From positions 9,657 through 73,656 of the forward strand of contig JAFZTV010000004.1 of NCBI GenBank assembly GCA_017618625.1: a stretch of 64,000 nucleotides of DNA. Reading direction: 5' to 3'. This document shows positions 46,345 to 55,402 of this stretch, in pieces (within the stretch, counting starts at the first letter, position 1; each line of letters opens with the position of its first letter). Origin of the DNA: Bacteroidales bacterium. GTDB lineage: Bacteria; Bacteroidota; Bacteroidia; Bacteroidales; P3. A program made the translations under genes and the position numbers. The notes beneath the pieces are model-generated. The model was not told where the DNA came from, searched no databases, and saw only the letters and a list, made by a program, of their open reading frames with translations.

Positions 46345-46352
46345 CAAAGTTA
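46345..46352 (-). promoter_or_regulatory. -7 promoter box upstream of the methylase/DUF262 operon
   Basis: Minus-strand TAACTTTG followed by CACTT matches the consensus. It lies about 315 bases upstream of the methylase ATG, so the leader between them (46031-46344) would be unusually long. Besides the terminator-like hairpin, the leader shows only short frames (for example 16 codons starting MTLRKKQK). Confidence 0.5.
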
Positions 46353-46505
46353 CTTATTTTTTCGCTATTTCATTATGACAGCCACTATTTTCTTCCTACA
46401 TCACCCAATATTAGAGAAACAAGTTTTTGCCGATTGCTAAACAGCCATGTTCCACATAATATTTCCATGATTGCTACGTTGTTAGTAACAAGATGATTTG
46501 ATGCA

Positions 46506-47204
46506 ATGTACGCTTTCCGTCCATTAAAAGATTTGATGAATGTGATGTACTCCCCAACCTGCGTGGGCTGTGGCACTTCTCTTGTGGGCGACGAGGCGTT
46601 GCTGTGCATAGAATGTATCAGCCATATTCCCTTCACCAACTTCGCCACAACACCCGACAACCACCTGGAAAGACTGCTGGAAGACACCATCCCGCATGTG
46701 ACGGCGACTTCGCTGATGTATTTCGAGAAGGGCGAAGTCTCGCAAAGAATCATTCACAGCATAAAATACCGCGGCGACCTGCATCTGGCCCGCCAGTTCG
46801 GCAAGATGCTCGGTCAATCCATCGCCGAGTCGCACCGCTTTGACGACGTGGACGTTATCATTCCCGTGCCGTTGCATTTTTTCAGATGGTATAAACGCGG
46901 CTTCAACCAGAGCCGCGAAATAAGCGAAGGCATCATCAAAGCCTTCCACCGCCCCGTCAAAAATCTCGTATTAGCCCGCAAACGCTACACCGAAACGCAG
47001 ACTCGCAAAAGCCATCAGGAGCGTTCCATCAATATGGTGGACGCCTTTCAACTGCGAAGCACAAAAGCCATCAGAGGAAAACATGTGCTACTGGTGGACG
47101 ACGTTATCACCACAGGCTCCACCATAAGAGGCTGCTACGCAGCATTGTCTCAGGTGGAAGGAATACGGGTAAGCGTGGCGTCGCTCGCCTTCACCGGACA
47201 ATAA
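46506..47204 (+). CDS. ComF-family phosphoribosyltransferase-like protein
   Basis: 232-residue ComF/GntX family protein. An N-terminal Cys4 zinc finger (CVGCGTSL and CIECISHI) is followed by a type I PRTase fold with the PRPP loop HVLLVDDVITTGST near residue 200 and PVPLHFFRWYKRGFNQS, the family hallmark. In naturally competent bacteria ComF helps DNA uptake; in others the role is unclear. The ATG at 46506 gives 13 residues before MNVMYSPTC, a second possible start. A short inverted repeat (TTGTTAGTAACAA) lies about 25 bases upstream. Confidence 0.9.
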   Translation: MYAFRPLKDLMNVMYSPTCVGCGTSLVGDEALLCIECISHIPFTNFATTPDNHLERLLEDTIPHVTATSLMYFEKGEVSQRIIHSIKYRGDLHLARQFGKMLGQSIAESHRFDDVDVIIPVPLHFFRWYKRGFNQSREISEGIIKAFHRPVKNLVLARKRYTETQTRKSHQERSINMVDAFQLRSTKAIRGKHVLLVDDVITTGSTIRGCYAALSQVEGIRVSVASLAFTGQ

Positions 47205-47224
47205 ACATAATCAATACACCCTAT

Positions 47225-48271
47225 ATGAACAAGACCCAAACAATACTGCCAGGCCGTCAATCCGCACTCAAGGTGCTGAATCGCAAATTGAAGAAAATCA
47301 ACGCCGACCACAATGTAAAATATTTCATCCTGACCGACGAGAACGTGCTGGAACACTGTCTGCCGACGCTGATATACAACGTGTCGGAACTTGAGAACGC
47401 CGAGTTTCTGGAGTTGCCTGCCGGCGAGGCATGCAAGGACATTGCTATCGTCACCGAAGTATGGGAGTCGCTCATTTCCAGCGAGGCCGACCGCAACGCC
47501 GTCATCATTAACCTGGGCGGCGGCAGCGTGAGCGACATGGGCGGTTTTGTGGCCGCCACCTTCAAACGCGGCATCGACTACATAAACATCCCCACCACGC
47601 TGACAGCCATGATCGATGCCTCCATCGGGGGCAAGACGGCAATCGACCTGGGCGGCGCAAAAAACCAGATTGGCTGCTTCCGCAACCCTATCATAACCTG
47701 CATAGAACCAGCATTTCTGGAGACTCTACCCGCTAACGAGTTGCGGTCGGGTGAATACGAGATAATGAAAACCCTGCTGCTGACCGGCCACGAAGCATGG
47801 CATAGCACAAACGTGTCAAACTACTCCGACCTGATTCCCTACTGCATAGATTTCAAGCAATCTGTGGTAAAGGCTGACCCCGAAGAGCACAGCATTCGCA
47901 AGATACTGAACTTCGGCCACACCATAGGCCACGCTCTGGAAGCCTACAGCCTCGGCCATAACAAGCCAATGAGTCACGGCGAAGCCGTCGGCATAGGTAT
48001 GCTTTATGCCTTGTATCTGTCAACCAAGAAACTGGGCCTTGAAACATCGTGCTACAAACAATACCGCAGCTGGCTCACAAAGCGTATTGCTCTTCCCCAG
48101 CTATCTCTCAAAGAAATAGAACAGCTGCTTGACCTTATGCGCCACGACAAGAAACGTTCCAACGACGGAACTCTCTGCGTATTGCTTGAAGCCCCGGGCT
48201 CGCCCGTGATAGACGTCGCTGTGAGCGACAACGAAATTCGCGATGCCATGCTCAGCGCGGCTAAGCTGTGA
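47225..48271 (+). CDS. aroB: 3-dehydroquinate synthase
   Basis: Second step of the shikimate pathway: NAD- and zinc-dependent cyclisation of DAHP. Motifs: NLGGGSVSDMGGFVAATFKRGI, IPTTLTAMIDASIGGKTAIDL and the zinc ligands in NFGHTIGHALEAYS and SHGEAVGIGMLYA. 348 residues, normal for the family. It lies 20 bases after the comF-like gene and converges on lysC with a single base between stop codons. Confidence 0.96.
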   Translation: MNKTQTILPGRQSALKVLNRKLKKINADHNVKYFILTDENVLEHCLPTLIYNVSELENAEFLELPAGEACKDIAIVTEVWESLISSEADRNAVIINLGGGSVSDMGGFVAATFKRGIDYINIPTTLTAMIDASIGGKTAIDLGGAKNQIGCFRNPIITCIEPAFLETLPANELRSGEYEIMKTLLLTGHEAWHSTNVSNYSDLIPYCIDFKQSVVKADPEEHSIRKILNFGHTIGHALEAYSLGHNKPMSHGEAVGIGMLYALYLSTKKLGLETSCYKQYRSWLTKRIALPQLSLKEIEQLLDLMRHDKKRSNDGTLCVLLEAPGSPVIDVAVSDNEIRDAMLSAAKL

Positions 48272-48272
48272 T

Positions 48273-49541
48273 TTAGTTCTCCACCACCAGCTGGGCAGTG
48301 GCTCGGCTGCGCTGCTCAAGGAAGACCTGACGGCCACCCACAATAGAATCAACGACTTCCTGGGTATAGTGCCGCACAGTCACCAACTCCATATTACTGT
48401 TGTAACGTACCTTGAAATCAACACTTAACAGCGCAATAAGCTTGTCGATAAGTATCTTGTTGCTGTCGATACATATCGAGAAACTAAGTGCCGTGTTCTG
48501 CATCAGGTTGACGCTCACGCCCACTTGTGACAAAATGGAGAAGATGCGCTGCAGGTTCTCCTCGGCTATAAAGGAGAAGTCTTTTGGCATGATTGACATC
48601 AGCACCTGGTTCTCCTTGAAAATATATAGCGGCACCTCAGGCTTTATGACTGGGAACGGCCCCACCACCGACCCATCGGCAACAGGGTTGACAAACGACT
48701 TGATATAAAGCGGTATCTGCTTGTTTTGAAGCGGTTTGATGGTCTTGGGGTGGATGACAGACGCACCATAGTAGGCCTGCTCTATGGCTTCGTCGTATGG
48801 CATCTCGTCTATCTTAACCGTGTCGGCAAAATATTTCGGGTCGGCATTAAGGAATCCTGGCACATCTTTCCAGATGGTCATCCGCTTGGAATCAAGTAAA
48901 TACGAAAGCACAGCAGCGCTGTAGTCGGAGCCTTCGCGCCCCAGCGTGGTGGTGGAACCATCGGCGGCAGAGGCTATAAAACCCTGTGTCACAACCGAAC
49001 GCCCATCCCCAAGGATATCTGCCAACTGTTGCCTATTCGCCATCGTGCGCTCCCAGTCAACCTGGGCACAGCGGTGTGCGGAATCGGTCACAATGACCTT
49101 GCGCACATCAACCCACTGGTTCTCAACACCGCACTGTGCAAGATAAGCGCTTATAACCGTCGTCGAAAGCAGTTCGCCATACGACACAACTTGGTCATAG
49201 TCATAGTTGTAATCGCCCGATGAGGACTTACGGCTTTTGTCAAGGTTGGCAAAGAGTGTGCGCAAACTGTCATATATCCCGTCCGCAGGGTTGGGGAAAA
49301 GATGCCTTACAATCTGCAGATGATAGTCAACAAGTGTCTTATATACAATATCTTGTTCATCCTCTTCTTTCACCCCAGGCACCAGCTGCTCCAGCGCGTT
49401 GGTGGTCTTACCCATAGCCGACACAACTATTACCATTGGGTGGCCGCCATCGTGATAGCTCTTAACTATCGACGCCATATTCTGCACCGCCTGCGCGCTA
49501 TTGACAGAAGCACCTCCGAATTTGAAAACCTCTATATCCAT
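48273..49541 (-). CDS. lysC: aspartate kinase, monofunctional
   Basis: First step of the aspartate amino-acid family (Lys, Thr, Met). N-terminal kinase signature VFKFGGASVNSAQAVQNM, ATP/substrate segment TTLGREGSDYSAAVLSYLL, and two C-terminal ACT domains for feedback inhibition (QVLMSIMPKDFSFIAEENL and ALSFSICIDSNKILIDKL). The longer frame starting at 49580 adds residues unlike the family; the ATG at 49541 (MDIEVFKFGG) gives 422 residues. It is divergent from the WbqC gene. Confidence 0.94.
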   Translation of the reverse strand: MDIEVFKFGGASVNSAQAVQNMASIVKSYHDGGHPMVIVVSAMGKTTNALEQLVPGVKEEDEQDIVYKTLVDYHLQIVRHLFPNPADGIYDSLRTLFANLDKSRKSSSGDYNYDYDQVVSYGELLSTTVISAYLAQCGVENQWVDVRKVIVTDSAHRCAQVDWERTMANRQQLADILGDGRSVVTQGFIASAADGSTTTLGREGSDYSAAVLSYLLDSKRMTIWKDVPGFLNADPKYFADTVKIDEMPYDEAIEQAYYGASVIHPKTIKPLQNKQIPLYIKSFVNPVADGSVVGPFPVIKPEVPLYIFKENQVLMSIMPKDFSFIAEENLQRIFSILSQVGVSVNLMQNTALSFSICIDSNKILIDKLIALLSVDFKVRYNSNMELVTVRHYTQEVVDSIVGGRQVFLEQRSRATAQLVVEN

Positions 49542-49611
49542 AAGCCTGAAAAGGAAAAACGTCTTGACACATTCAAACAATCAAACAAATAACTTTTTTA
49601 TTCTAAAAAAA

Positions 49612-49642
49612 TTGCACAAAGCTGAGAAAACTAATAACTTTG
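49612..49642 (+). promoter_or_regulatory. promoter (TTG / TAACTTTG) for the WbqC-like gene
   Basis: TTG at 49612-49614, a 20-base spacer and TAACTTTG at 49635-49642. The ATG at 49648 begins only five bases after the -7 box, so the transcript should be nearly or fully leaderless. Confidence 0.7.
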
Positions 49643-49647
49643 CACCC

Positions 49648-50355
49648 ATGAACGAACTCCTTTTACCGACATCCTACCTGCCTCCCATTCTCTATATAGC
49701 ATTGTTAATCAAACAACAAAGTGCCACTATCGAAGCGTGCGAGACATTCCCGAAACAAACTCACCGCAACCGCTGCGAAATATTGACATCCAACGGTGTT
49801 ATGCGGCTGAGCGTGCCTGTGGTCCGCACCCACGGCAACCACACTCTGACCAAAGACATCGGCATCTCATACGCCGAGCGATGGAACATACAACACATAA
49901 GAGCCATCGAATCAGCCTATAACAACGCTCCTTATTTCATGTATCTCTGGGACGACCTGAAGGCCAACCTGCTTGAGCGCCACGAACGCCTGCTCGACCT
50001 GAACGAAAAAATCCTTGCCTACCTCCTCGCCAAACTCTCCATCCCCTGCCAACTGCATTACAGCGAAGAATACCTTACCTGTCAGCAATCGGCAGACAGC
50101 GGTCAACCTCTCGACCTTCGCGACCTCTTCTCTCACTCTATAAGCAGCATCCCCCTCAATCAACCATCCAACACCCATAACATCAACCCATCAACCTTTC
50201 TCCCTCCCTACTACCAAGTTTGGAACGACAGGCACGATTTCTGCCCAAACCTCAGCATCATAGACCTCCTTTTCAACCTGGGTCCTGCCGAGAGCAGAAA
50301 ATACCTCGAGAAACTAATTCCTCCCCTACAAAACACGGACTTCATACGGACTTGA
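49648..50355 (+). CDS. WbqC-family protein
   Basis: 235-residue WbqC-like protein. The family start LLPTSYLPPILYIALLIK (usually YLPPI-x-YF), the motif TFPKQTHRNRCEIL and SVPVVRTHGNHTLTKDIGIS with NIQHIRAIESAYNNAPYF are recognisable. WbqC proteins occur in O-antigen clusters and elsewhere; their chemistry is not well established. The frame runs 49 codons further upstream, across the promoter and into the divergent lysC start, so the ATG at 49648 was chosen. It converges on the transglutaminase gene with a 12-base gap. Confidence 0.88.
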   Translation: MNELLLPTSYLPPILYIALLIKQQSATIEACETFPKQTHRNRCEILTSNGVMRLSVPVVRTHGNHTLTKDIGISYAERWNIQHIRAIESAYNNAPYFMYLWDDLKANLLERHERLLDLNEKILAYLLAKLSIPCQLHYSEEYLTCQQSADSGQPLDLRDLFSHSISSIPLNQPSNTHNINPSTFLPPYYQVWNDRHDFCPNLSIIDLLFNLGPAESRKYLEKLIPPLQNTDFIRT

Positions 50356-50367
50356 TACGGACCTGTA

Positions 50368-53010
50368 TCAAATCTGCCTCAGGAGCTGTTCAACCGAACC
50401 TATCTTGTATCCCGTCGAATGATATGTTATTCGTCCGTCAGGACGGATGAATGCTACAATTGGGTATACCACCGGTTCGCCTATCTTCAACGATTCCACA
50501 AGCATCCTCTCCAACGGGTCCTCCTTTGCTTTGCGCCATACCGAGATGTCGGCGCCCGGAATATCCCAGCTCATAGCCGGCACCCCTTCGGGCACAAGCA
50601 TATACACCATTCCACCCCACCGAGCCAGCTTGTCGCGCTGTTCAATCAGTTCCTTCACCAGATGTTTCGACGGCTCGCGGTAGTCTCCCAACGAGATGAA
50701 TATAAAGCCCTTGTCGCCGCCATAGTCCTCAATGGTGGCCATCCCCGCGATTACCTCAAACTTGTTGTCGATAGTTATAATCTCCTGGTCGCAAGACATT
50801 TCATCCAACGACCTGAGCAGCACTTCGACGCTGCGGCTTTCGCCTGCTTTCAGCTCAAAAAAGCACAGGCGCGACCTCACTGAGCCTTTCTCGTCTCGGT
50901 TGCCAGTTGAAAGGCAGTAATAACCTGGAGCCAAGTTGATTGCATACGGGAACGAGGCCACACGCTCGTCATCCTCATAGTCAAGCGTCACAAAATCGCC
51001 TGCCTCATAACGCTGTATGGTGTAGTGCTTCCAATATTCCGGCTTCACTCCGCTTCCGTCGCTATAGCTGACCTTGAGCGTTGCCGTCGGCTCAACGGGA
51101 TTGTTGTCTTGCTTGAAATCAGCCGTCACACTCCATGCCTTCCCGTCCGAAGTGAATATCTCGCCCGTGGCGTTGTCTATATAGGCCGGAATGCCGAGCG
51201 AGCGGCAGGCAGCAACAAAGAAGATATCGCGTGAGTGGGCGTCGCTGTGGCGCAGCTCAAAGACTCCCATCGGCGAAATGGGGCAGTTATAGTAGTTTCC
51301 CGTGTCATCTACCGCAACGTTCTTGGCAAGCCAGTCCTTCAGTTCCTGCAAGTTCGATACACCCTCTTTCTTCAATCCGTCGGCCAACGGCTGACGCCAC
51401 GCCCGCACCAGCTCGTTGCTGATTCGTGCCGGCATCAGGCCCTTCTCATAAACTGGAGCCGCATAATCGGCAACCGTGAACTGCTGTGGAATGTGCGACT
51501 CCATAACTTCGGCAGAGATGTCACGCATATCCTTGTCGCTAAACGATTTAAGATAGCTGTAAAGCGGGAACTCGCTTTTTTCAGCATGCCTGTTCAGGAA
51601 TGTGATAATTTCCCCATAGTTACCTTCGCAACGGCGCATGGTTTCAGCCACTTGCTCTTCCGTGAGGTTCTCATTGGGTAGTATTTTGACATCACCGTCC
51701 ACCGCCTCTTTCCGATTGCAATAAAACGTTGAGATATACGCGTTGCGCACAGAGTCTTCATACACAATACGGCGCTGGTTGGCAGCACCCATCTCCTCGC
51801 TCACCTCCGGCAGATGGGCATTGGCCGCAGGCGGCACAATATCAAGATTCTCAACATATTCTTCTCCGGCACTATGACTGAGCCGCAGCGTAACCTCGCT
51901 CTCCTTGCGCATGTCCATCTTCGAATATCCGAACCTCTCCCCATCCGTTGCCCACACAAGCAAATCTCCTTTGCCCGTTGTCAACGAAGCACATCCGTCA
52001 TCTCCTGTCTTAAACTTCGCAAGCGTATAATACTCAGCATAGTTATATAGTTTGAACTTCACCTCCACTCCACTCTGCGGCTTGCCGTTTTCATCAACGA
52101 CTTTCACCGTCGCGCGGCACACTTCGGCATAGTGCGACAGCAGGTTAAGCTCGGCATACGTGGTGGTCCCTTTCACCACCTCCTCGTCGCCGTGATAGCG
52201 TCCGAACGCCTTGGTATGCACCATCATACAACGGCTCGACGGCTCGGCAAACCACCCCATGTTCAGCATCGGGTCGGGCTCGCAGGCCCCCAGAAATTTC
52301 CACTCTCCTTGCTTGGTTTCAGCGTTATACACCCACACTTCCACCCACGCGTGGTTGTCGTCGCAGTGCGCCCATCGGGGCGTATAGCATTGGCGTGCAG
52401 GTATTCCCACCGACCTCAAAGCCGCCACCGCAAAGGTGCTCTCCTCACCGCAGCGTCCGAGGGCCGTGCGCAGCGTGGCCAACGGAGCCGACGTGCGCGC
52501 ATCCGATCCTCTGTAGGCCACATGCTCATGGCACCAGTGGTTTACCTCCAATGCTGCCTCCTCCATCGTCATACCCTCTACCCTCTCCTTCAACTCCTTG
52601 TACATATACATCCTCGCAGTGTCAAGATTCTCGTTATTAACACGATACGGCAGCACGAAATGACGGAACACATCTTCCGGAACCATCTTGCCCCACTCCA
52701 TCTCCTGCTGGGCTTTGAAGGCGTAACGCACATGTTTCAAGAAATATACGAAGTCGTAGTCGGCCAAATCGCTATAGGGCATATAGGCATACAGGAACTC
52801 CATCGCCTCACGTTCTTTGACACAGAGAGTGTCCATACCCGCAAAAAGCACCTCGCTGCGACCTTCCGCCAGCTTGGTACGATTGAGGTAATCCTCATGA
52901 ACCTGAGCACGGTAGCTCTTGTCGGTGATAAAATGCTTCTTCTTGCCGCAACCCGACAGCAAGCAGAACGCTAAAACGAAAACAACTAATAACCAAATCT
53001 GTTTATTCAT
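50368..53010 (-). CDS. lipoprotein with transglutaminase-like and thioredoxin-like domains
   Basis: 880-residue lipoprotein (lipobox LSGC, Cys21). A transglutaminase-core domain (about 190-280) keeps the Cys (LGRCGEES), His (DNHAWVEV) and Asp (CEPDP) positions, so it may be an active thiol enzyme. A second, weaker module near residues 560-640 resembles a transglutaminase fold without a clear triad. The C-terminus (about 760-880) is thioredoxin-like (FIFISLGDYREPSKHL, VYPIVAFIRPDGRI) but has no CxxC. Outer-membrane or periplasmic location is inferred. Its start overlaps the cutC stop region by eight bases. Confidence 0.82.
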   Translation of the reverse strand: MNKQIWLLVVFVLAFCLLSGCGKKKHFITDKSYRAQVHEDYLNRTKLAEGRSEVLFAGMDTLCVKEREAMEFLYAYMPYSDLADYDFVYFLKHVRYAFKAQQEMEWGKMVPEDVFRHFVLPYRVNNENLDTARMYMYKELKERVEGMTMEEAALEVNHWCHEHVAYRGSDARTSAPLATLRTALGRCGEESTFAVAALRSVGIPARQCYTPRWAHCDDNHAWVEVWVYNAETKQGEWKFLGACEPDPMLNMGWFAEPSSRCMMVHTKAFGRYHGDEEVVKGTTTYAELNLLSHYAEVCRATVKVVDENGKPQSGVEVKFKLYNYAEYYTLAKFKTGDDGCASLTTGKGDLLVWATDGERFGYSKMDMRKESEVTLRLSHSAGEEYVENLDIVPPAANAHLPEVSEEMGAANQRRIVYEDSVRNAYISTFYCNRKEAVDGDVKILPNENLTEEQVAETMRRCEGNYGEIITFLNRHAEKSEFPLYSYLKSFSDKDMRDISAEVMESHIPQQFTVADYAAPVYEKGLMPARISNELVRAWRQPLADGLKKEGVSNLQELKDWLAKNVAVDDTGNYYNCPISPMGVFELRHSDAHSRDIFFVAACRSLGIPAYIDNATGEIFTSDGKAWSVTADFKQDNNPVEPTATLKVSYSDGSGVKPEYWKHYTIQRYEAGDFVTLDYEDDERVASFPYAINLAPGYYCLSTGNRDEKGSVRSRLCFFELKAGESRSVEVLLRSLDEMSCDQEIITIDNKFEVIAGMATIEDYGGDKGFIFISLGDYREPSKHLVKELIEQRDKLARWGGMVYMLVPEGVPAMSWDIPGADISVWRKAKEDPLERMLVESLKIGEPVVYPIVAFIRPDGRITYHSTGYKIGSVEQLLRQI

Positions 53011-53689
53011 AATCCTTTAAGTTTGAAATCAACTGTCTTACTTTATCCGAATCTGTGATGGCAACGCCCTTGCAATCAAACCGTTTGCACGACCCGTGAA
53101 TCTCCCTCACCCCCGTTTCCCTCACTATCCGTGCTGCATTCTCGGGCGTCACCCCGCTGCCCGCGAGTATTTTTATTCTTCCGTCGGCCCTTCTCACCAG
53201 CTCCTTCAGCACTCCTATTCCTTCGTCTGCGGTAGGTTTGCAGCCCGATGTCAGTATCCGATGACAACCGCATCCAATCACCTCCTCCAAAGCCTTGTAC
53301 GGGTCCTCTACGCGGTCAAACGCACGATGGAACGTCACCTCCATTCCCTCTGCCGCCTCAACCGCAGCCTTAGTCCTTTCCGCATCCACCTCACCGTCGG
53401 CAGTCAGGAATCCCACCACAACACACTGTGCACCAGCCTCTTTACAACTCCCAATATCATTTATTATCTGCCTGTATTCCTCATCATCATAACAAAAATC
53501 TCCCCCACGGGGACGAATCAGCACATGCGTGCGCAGCCGCAGTTCGTGGACACAGTATTCTACGTCGTCAATACTCGGAGTGGTACCGCCGATATTAAGG
53601 TTCTCGCACAGCTCTATCCTGCTGGCGCCGCCCGCCTTAGCGTTCTCCGCCGACACCCGCCCGGGAGCGCAAATCTCAATCTGTATCAT
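53003..53689 (-). CDS. cutC: CutC-family protein
   Basis: TIM-barrel protein of 228 residues long linked to copper homeostasis, though its enzyme activity is not settled. Signature GGASRIELCENLNIGGTTPS near the N-terminus, HVLIRPRGGDFCYDDEEY, VTFHRAFDR and RIKILAGSGVTPENA. The first ten bases of the gene and its whole promoter are duplicated 1.56 kb upstream, beyond the ATPase gene. It overlaps the transglutaminase gene by eight bases. Confidence 0.92.
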   Translation of the reverse strand: MIQIEICAPGRVSAENAKAGGASRIELCENLNIGGTTPSIDDVEYCVHELRLRTHVLIRPRGGDFCYDDEEYRQIINDIGSCKEAGAQCVVVGFLTADGEVDAERTKAAVEAAEGMEVTFHRAFDRVEDPYKALEEVIGCGCHRILTSGCKPTADEGIGVLKELVRRADGRIKILAGSGVTPENAARIVRETGVREIHGSCKRFDCKGVAITDSDKVRQLISNLKDYE

Positions 53690-53745
53690 AACCGACTTTT
53701 TTCAAGTTCCGACTGCAAAAGTACGAAATTAGTTTCATGTGCGTG
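53680..53745 (-). repeat. 66-bp direct repeat, copy 1 (cutC 5' end and promoter)
   Basis: 65 of 66 bases are identical to 55245-55310 in the same orientation; the one difference is T/C in the poly-T stretch. The copy covers the first ten bases of cutC, its leader and the TACTTTTG box. Between the copies lies the DUF4143 ATPase gene. Confidence 0.95.
53716..53723 (-). promoter_or_regulatory. -7 promoter box for cutC
   Basis: Minus-strand TACTTTTG followed by CAGTC, 26 bases before the cutC ATG, inside the 66-bp repeat. Confidence 0.6.
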
Positions 53746-53780
53746 CCCACACCCGACCGCTAACTTTCGGTCATTAGTCG

Positions 53781-55100
53781 TCAGATTACCCCATCCGCTT
53801 CTTCCAAAAGGAACGGGACGACACCCATATACATGATACCGTCTTCGTCTATCCAGGGCTTCGCACTATCGTCCACGATGACAATCTTACGGAAAAAGTC
53901 TCCCGAATTTCTCAACGAGAAAGTTTCCTGGCTCCGTTTCGTTTCGGTATCCACATTCAGCGCCGACTGGATATACACCTTCTCACGTCCCGTATTGACT
54001 ATGAAGTCTATCTCATACTGCGACTGATGCCTCTTGCCGGCCTTCATGATAGTCTGCTCCACCACACCTACATCCACGCTATAACCCCTTCGGATAAGCT
54101 CAATGAAAATCATATTCTCCATCAAGTGCGACTTCTCTTGCTGGCGAAAGTTCAGCTTGGCGTTTCTCAGCCCTGTGTCCATCGAATAGTATTTCAGCGT
54201 GTTCTCGAAATAACGTTTCCCTTTGATGTCATATCGCTTTGCGCTCACAAATAAATAGGACTCCTCCAGATAATCCAGATAGTTTTTTATAGTGTTGTCC
54301 GAGGTGCGGCGCTTCATCAGCGAGCCAGCGGCATTGGCCATGTTATGTGGATTAGTCAGCGATCCCACAGCCGACGACAACGCGTCAATCAACGCCTCCA
54401 ACACCTCATCGTCCTTCAACTTGTATCGCTCCACGATATCTTTGATATAGACCCTTTTGTGAAGCCCAGCCAGGTATTTTCGTTTCTCCGTCTCTTCCTT
54501 TTCCAGCACCGCCAACGGCATCCCGCCATAGGTCAAGTATTCCTCCAGCGCTTCCGCTTTCTCCATTCCAGACACAGGGTAGAACTCCTTGAACGACAGC
54601 GGAAAAACCTTTATCTCTGACCCACGGTCGCGAAAGTTGGTGACAATATCCCTCGAGAGCATCTTGCTGTTCGAGCCGGTAACGTAGATGTCGAGGTTTT
54701 TGTGCCCCATCAAGTCGTTCAGTATATCGTAGAATGTAGTGTATAGCATCTCTCTGTCCTCTTCTGGCACCAGGCGCTCGTCCACATCCTCGGTCTTAAC
54801 CTTATACGACAGCTGTATCTCGTCGATAAAGACATAGTAGCGCTTCTCGACATCCTTCGTCTTGCGGAGCACATAGTTGTAAAGCTCATTAGGATTCCTG
54901 TATTTTATATGTGCCTTCTTGTCGAGCGCCAACTCCACTAAACAGTCTTTCGTTACCCCCTCATTCAACAGATAATCCTTGTAAAGCGAGAAAAGCAGAA
55001 ACGACTTTCCGCAGCGACGGATGCCGGTGATAATTTTCACTTTCCCATTCCATCTTTTGCTCAACAATTCACTTATATACCAATCTCTTTTTATGGTCAT
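53781..55100 (-). CDS. DUF4143-type AAA ATPase
   Basis: 439-residue member of the AAA_14/DUF4143 group, an ATPase family with many paralogues in Bacteroidota; its function is unclear, with proposed roles in mobile-element or toxin-antitoxin-like behaviour. Walker A GIRRCGKS at residues 26-33, Walker B YVFIDEIQL near 90, a sensor TGSNSKML, and the C-terminal DUF4143 nuclease-like part with YEIDFIVN. It has its own promoter and is bracketed by 66-bp direct repeats and by the 10-base repeat GTCATTAGTC (53770-53779, 55237-55246), signs of insertion. Confidence 0.9.
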   Translation of the reverse strand: MTIKRDWYISELLSKRWNGKVKIITGIRRCGKSFLLFSLYKDYLLNEGVTKDCLVELALDKKAHIKYRNPNELYNYVLRKTKDVEKRYYVFIDEIQLSYKVKTEDVDERLVPEEDREMLYTTFYDILNDLMGHKNLDIYVTGSNSKMLSRDIVTNFRDRGSEIKVFPLSFKEFYPVSGMEKAEALEEYLTYGGMPLAVLEKEETEKRKYLAGLHKRVYIKDIVERYKLKDDEVLEALIDALSSAVGSLTNPHNMANAAGSLMKRRTSDNTIKNYLDYLEESYLFVSAKRYDIKGKRYFENTLKYYSMDTGLRNAKLNFRQQEKSHLMENMIFIELIRRGYSVDVGVVEQTIMKAGKRHQSQYEIDFIVNTGREKVYIQSALNVDTETKRSQETFSLRNSGDFFRKIVIVDDSAKPWIDEDGIMYMGVVPFLLEEADGVI

Positions 55101-55164
55101 TATCTATGTTTTTTTTCTATTTCTACTGAAAATTCAGTCGTAATGTACGACTTTATTTGCAGTG

Positions 55165-55193
55165 CAAAAGTACAAAAATTTTTTGAAAGTCAA
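55165..55193 (-). promoter_or_regulatory. promoter (TTG / TACTTTTG) for the ATPase gene
   Basis: Minus-strand TTG at 55193-55191, an 18-base spacer and TACTTTTG at 55172-55165, 65 bases before the ATPase ATG. Confidence 0.65.
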
Positions 55194-55244
55194 TGTTTTT
55201 CGCTGAAAACATTGATTTTACATTGACCGAAAATATGTCATTAG

Positions 55245-55310
55245 TCTGTATCATAACCGACTTTCTTCAAGTTCCGACTGCAAAAGTACGAAATTAGTTT
55301 CATGTGCGTG
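55245..55310 (-). repeat. 66-bp direct repeat, copy 2 (orphan cutC promoter)
   Basis: Same sequence as 53680-53745 with one mismatch. It retains the TACTTTTG box (55288-55281) and the ATGATACAGA start of cutC, but the frame after it stops shortly, so this is an orphan promoter that points towards the ATPase gene. Confidence 0.95.
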
Positions 55311-55402
55311 TTGGGAGTTTTAAGTTTTACGCCTTAAGCTTTAAATAGTCATTGAAGGTTATCTAATTTTGAAGTTTGAATGCTGAATGTTTAAATTGAG
55401 AT

